The notes beneath the pieces are model-generated. The model worked only from the letters and a program-made list of their open reading frames with translations. It was not told the origin of the DNA and made no database searches. A DNA stretch of 42,542 nt, from contig JAKSVI010000010.1 in the NCBI GenBank assembly GCA_024408095.1, positions 1-42,542 on the forward strand, in the 5' to 3' direction. The DNA comes from Bacilli bacterium (GTDB taxonomy: Bacteria; Bacillota_I; Bacilli_A; RFN20; CAG-826). A program made the position numbers and the translations under genes. How positions within the stretch are numbered: position 1 is the stretch's first letter; every line of letters begins with the position of its first letter. Below, piece by piece: positions 42,541-42,542 of this stretch.

Positions 42541-42542
42541 GG

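Noticed and set aside
1-42542. A complete 42.5-kb circular plasmid or a linear replicon with hairpin telomeres
   Set aside because: The terminal palindrome would allow either, but the window carries essential single-copy chromosomal genes (valS, obg, rplU, rpmA, secDF) and no replication, partition or protelomerase gene. A chromosome segment between two repeat copies is simpler.
1-42542. Mycoplasma-type code (TGA = Trp)
   Set aside because: TGA ends ruvA, nadE, radC and lon at the expected lengths and with stop/start overlaps, and tryptophan is encoded by TGG in the genes checked.
1-42542. CRISPR array, prophage or insertion sequence
   Set aside because: No regularly spaced repeats, cas genes, phage structural genes, integrase or transposase are visible on either strand.

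Overview
The window is a low-GC (roughly 30% GC by eye) bacterial contig. It most likely comes from an uncultured, anaerobic, host-associated member of the Bacilli close to the Mollicutes/Erysipelotrichia. The evidence is Bacilli gene orders (ruvAB-secDF-recJ, rplU-prp-rpmA-obg, tig-lon-engB), an L27 with the Firmicutes cleavable leader next to its protease Prp, a valine T-box, and rubrerythrin and ferredoxin-like proteins. TGA is used as a stop (ruvA, nadE, radC, lon), so the genetic code is the standard bacterial one, not the Mycoplasma one.

Bases 1-17500 form a nearly gap-free core block, all on the minus strand: recJ, secDF, ruvB, ruvA, a 31-codon membrane-protein gene, nadE, obg, rpmA, prp, rplU with a leader RNA, radC, a 60-codon membrane-peptide gene, valS with a T-box, engB, lon and tig. 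These genes mostly have good Shine-Dalgarno sequences. Recognisable promoters have a TTGATT/TTGATA -35 box and a 17-nt spacer.

Bases 17500-28600 are more accessory: a TPR-like protein; an operon of a zinc-ribbon protein, a glycosyltransferase-8/ABC-ATPase fusion and an ABC-2 permease; a LemA operon with a large membrane partner; rubrerythrin; a metallophosphoesterase lipoprotein overlapping a polytopic membrane protein; an alpha/beta hydrolase; and a divergent membrane-anchored protein.

Bases 28600-38700 hold an aluminium-resistance/methionine-gamma-lyase-family PLP enzyme, efp with an SDR that is probably the EF-P-modifying YmfI reductase, a DMT transporter, a second SDR, hypA-hypB, a cysteine-rich iron-sulfur protein, a methyltransferase, an AraC/GyrI regulator, tRNA-Thr and rimO. 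A 1200-residue MacB-like ABC transporter fills the right end.

The two contig ends carry the same 52-bp sequence in inverted orientation, and both stop in the middle of a CCCCTAGGGG palindrome. The most interesting points are the glycosyltransferase-ABC fusion, the efp-SDR pair, a SecDF that appears to lack both proton-relay aspartates and carries an EF-hand-like loop, the terminal palindrome, two unannotated-size membrane-protein genes, and about nine genes that look leaderless (a -10-like hexamer 6-9 nt before the start codon and no Shine-Dalgarno).
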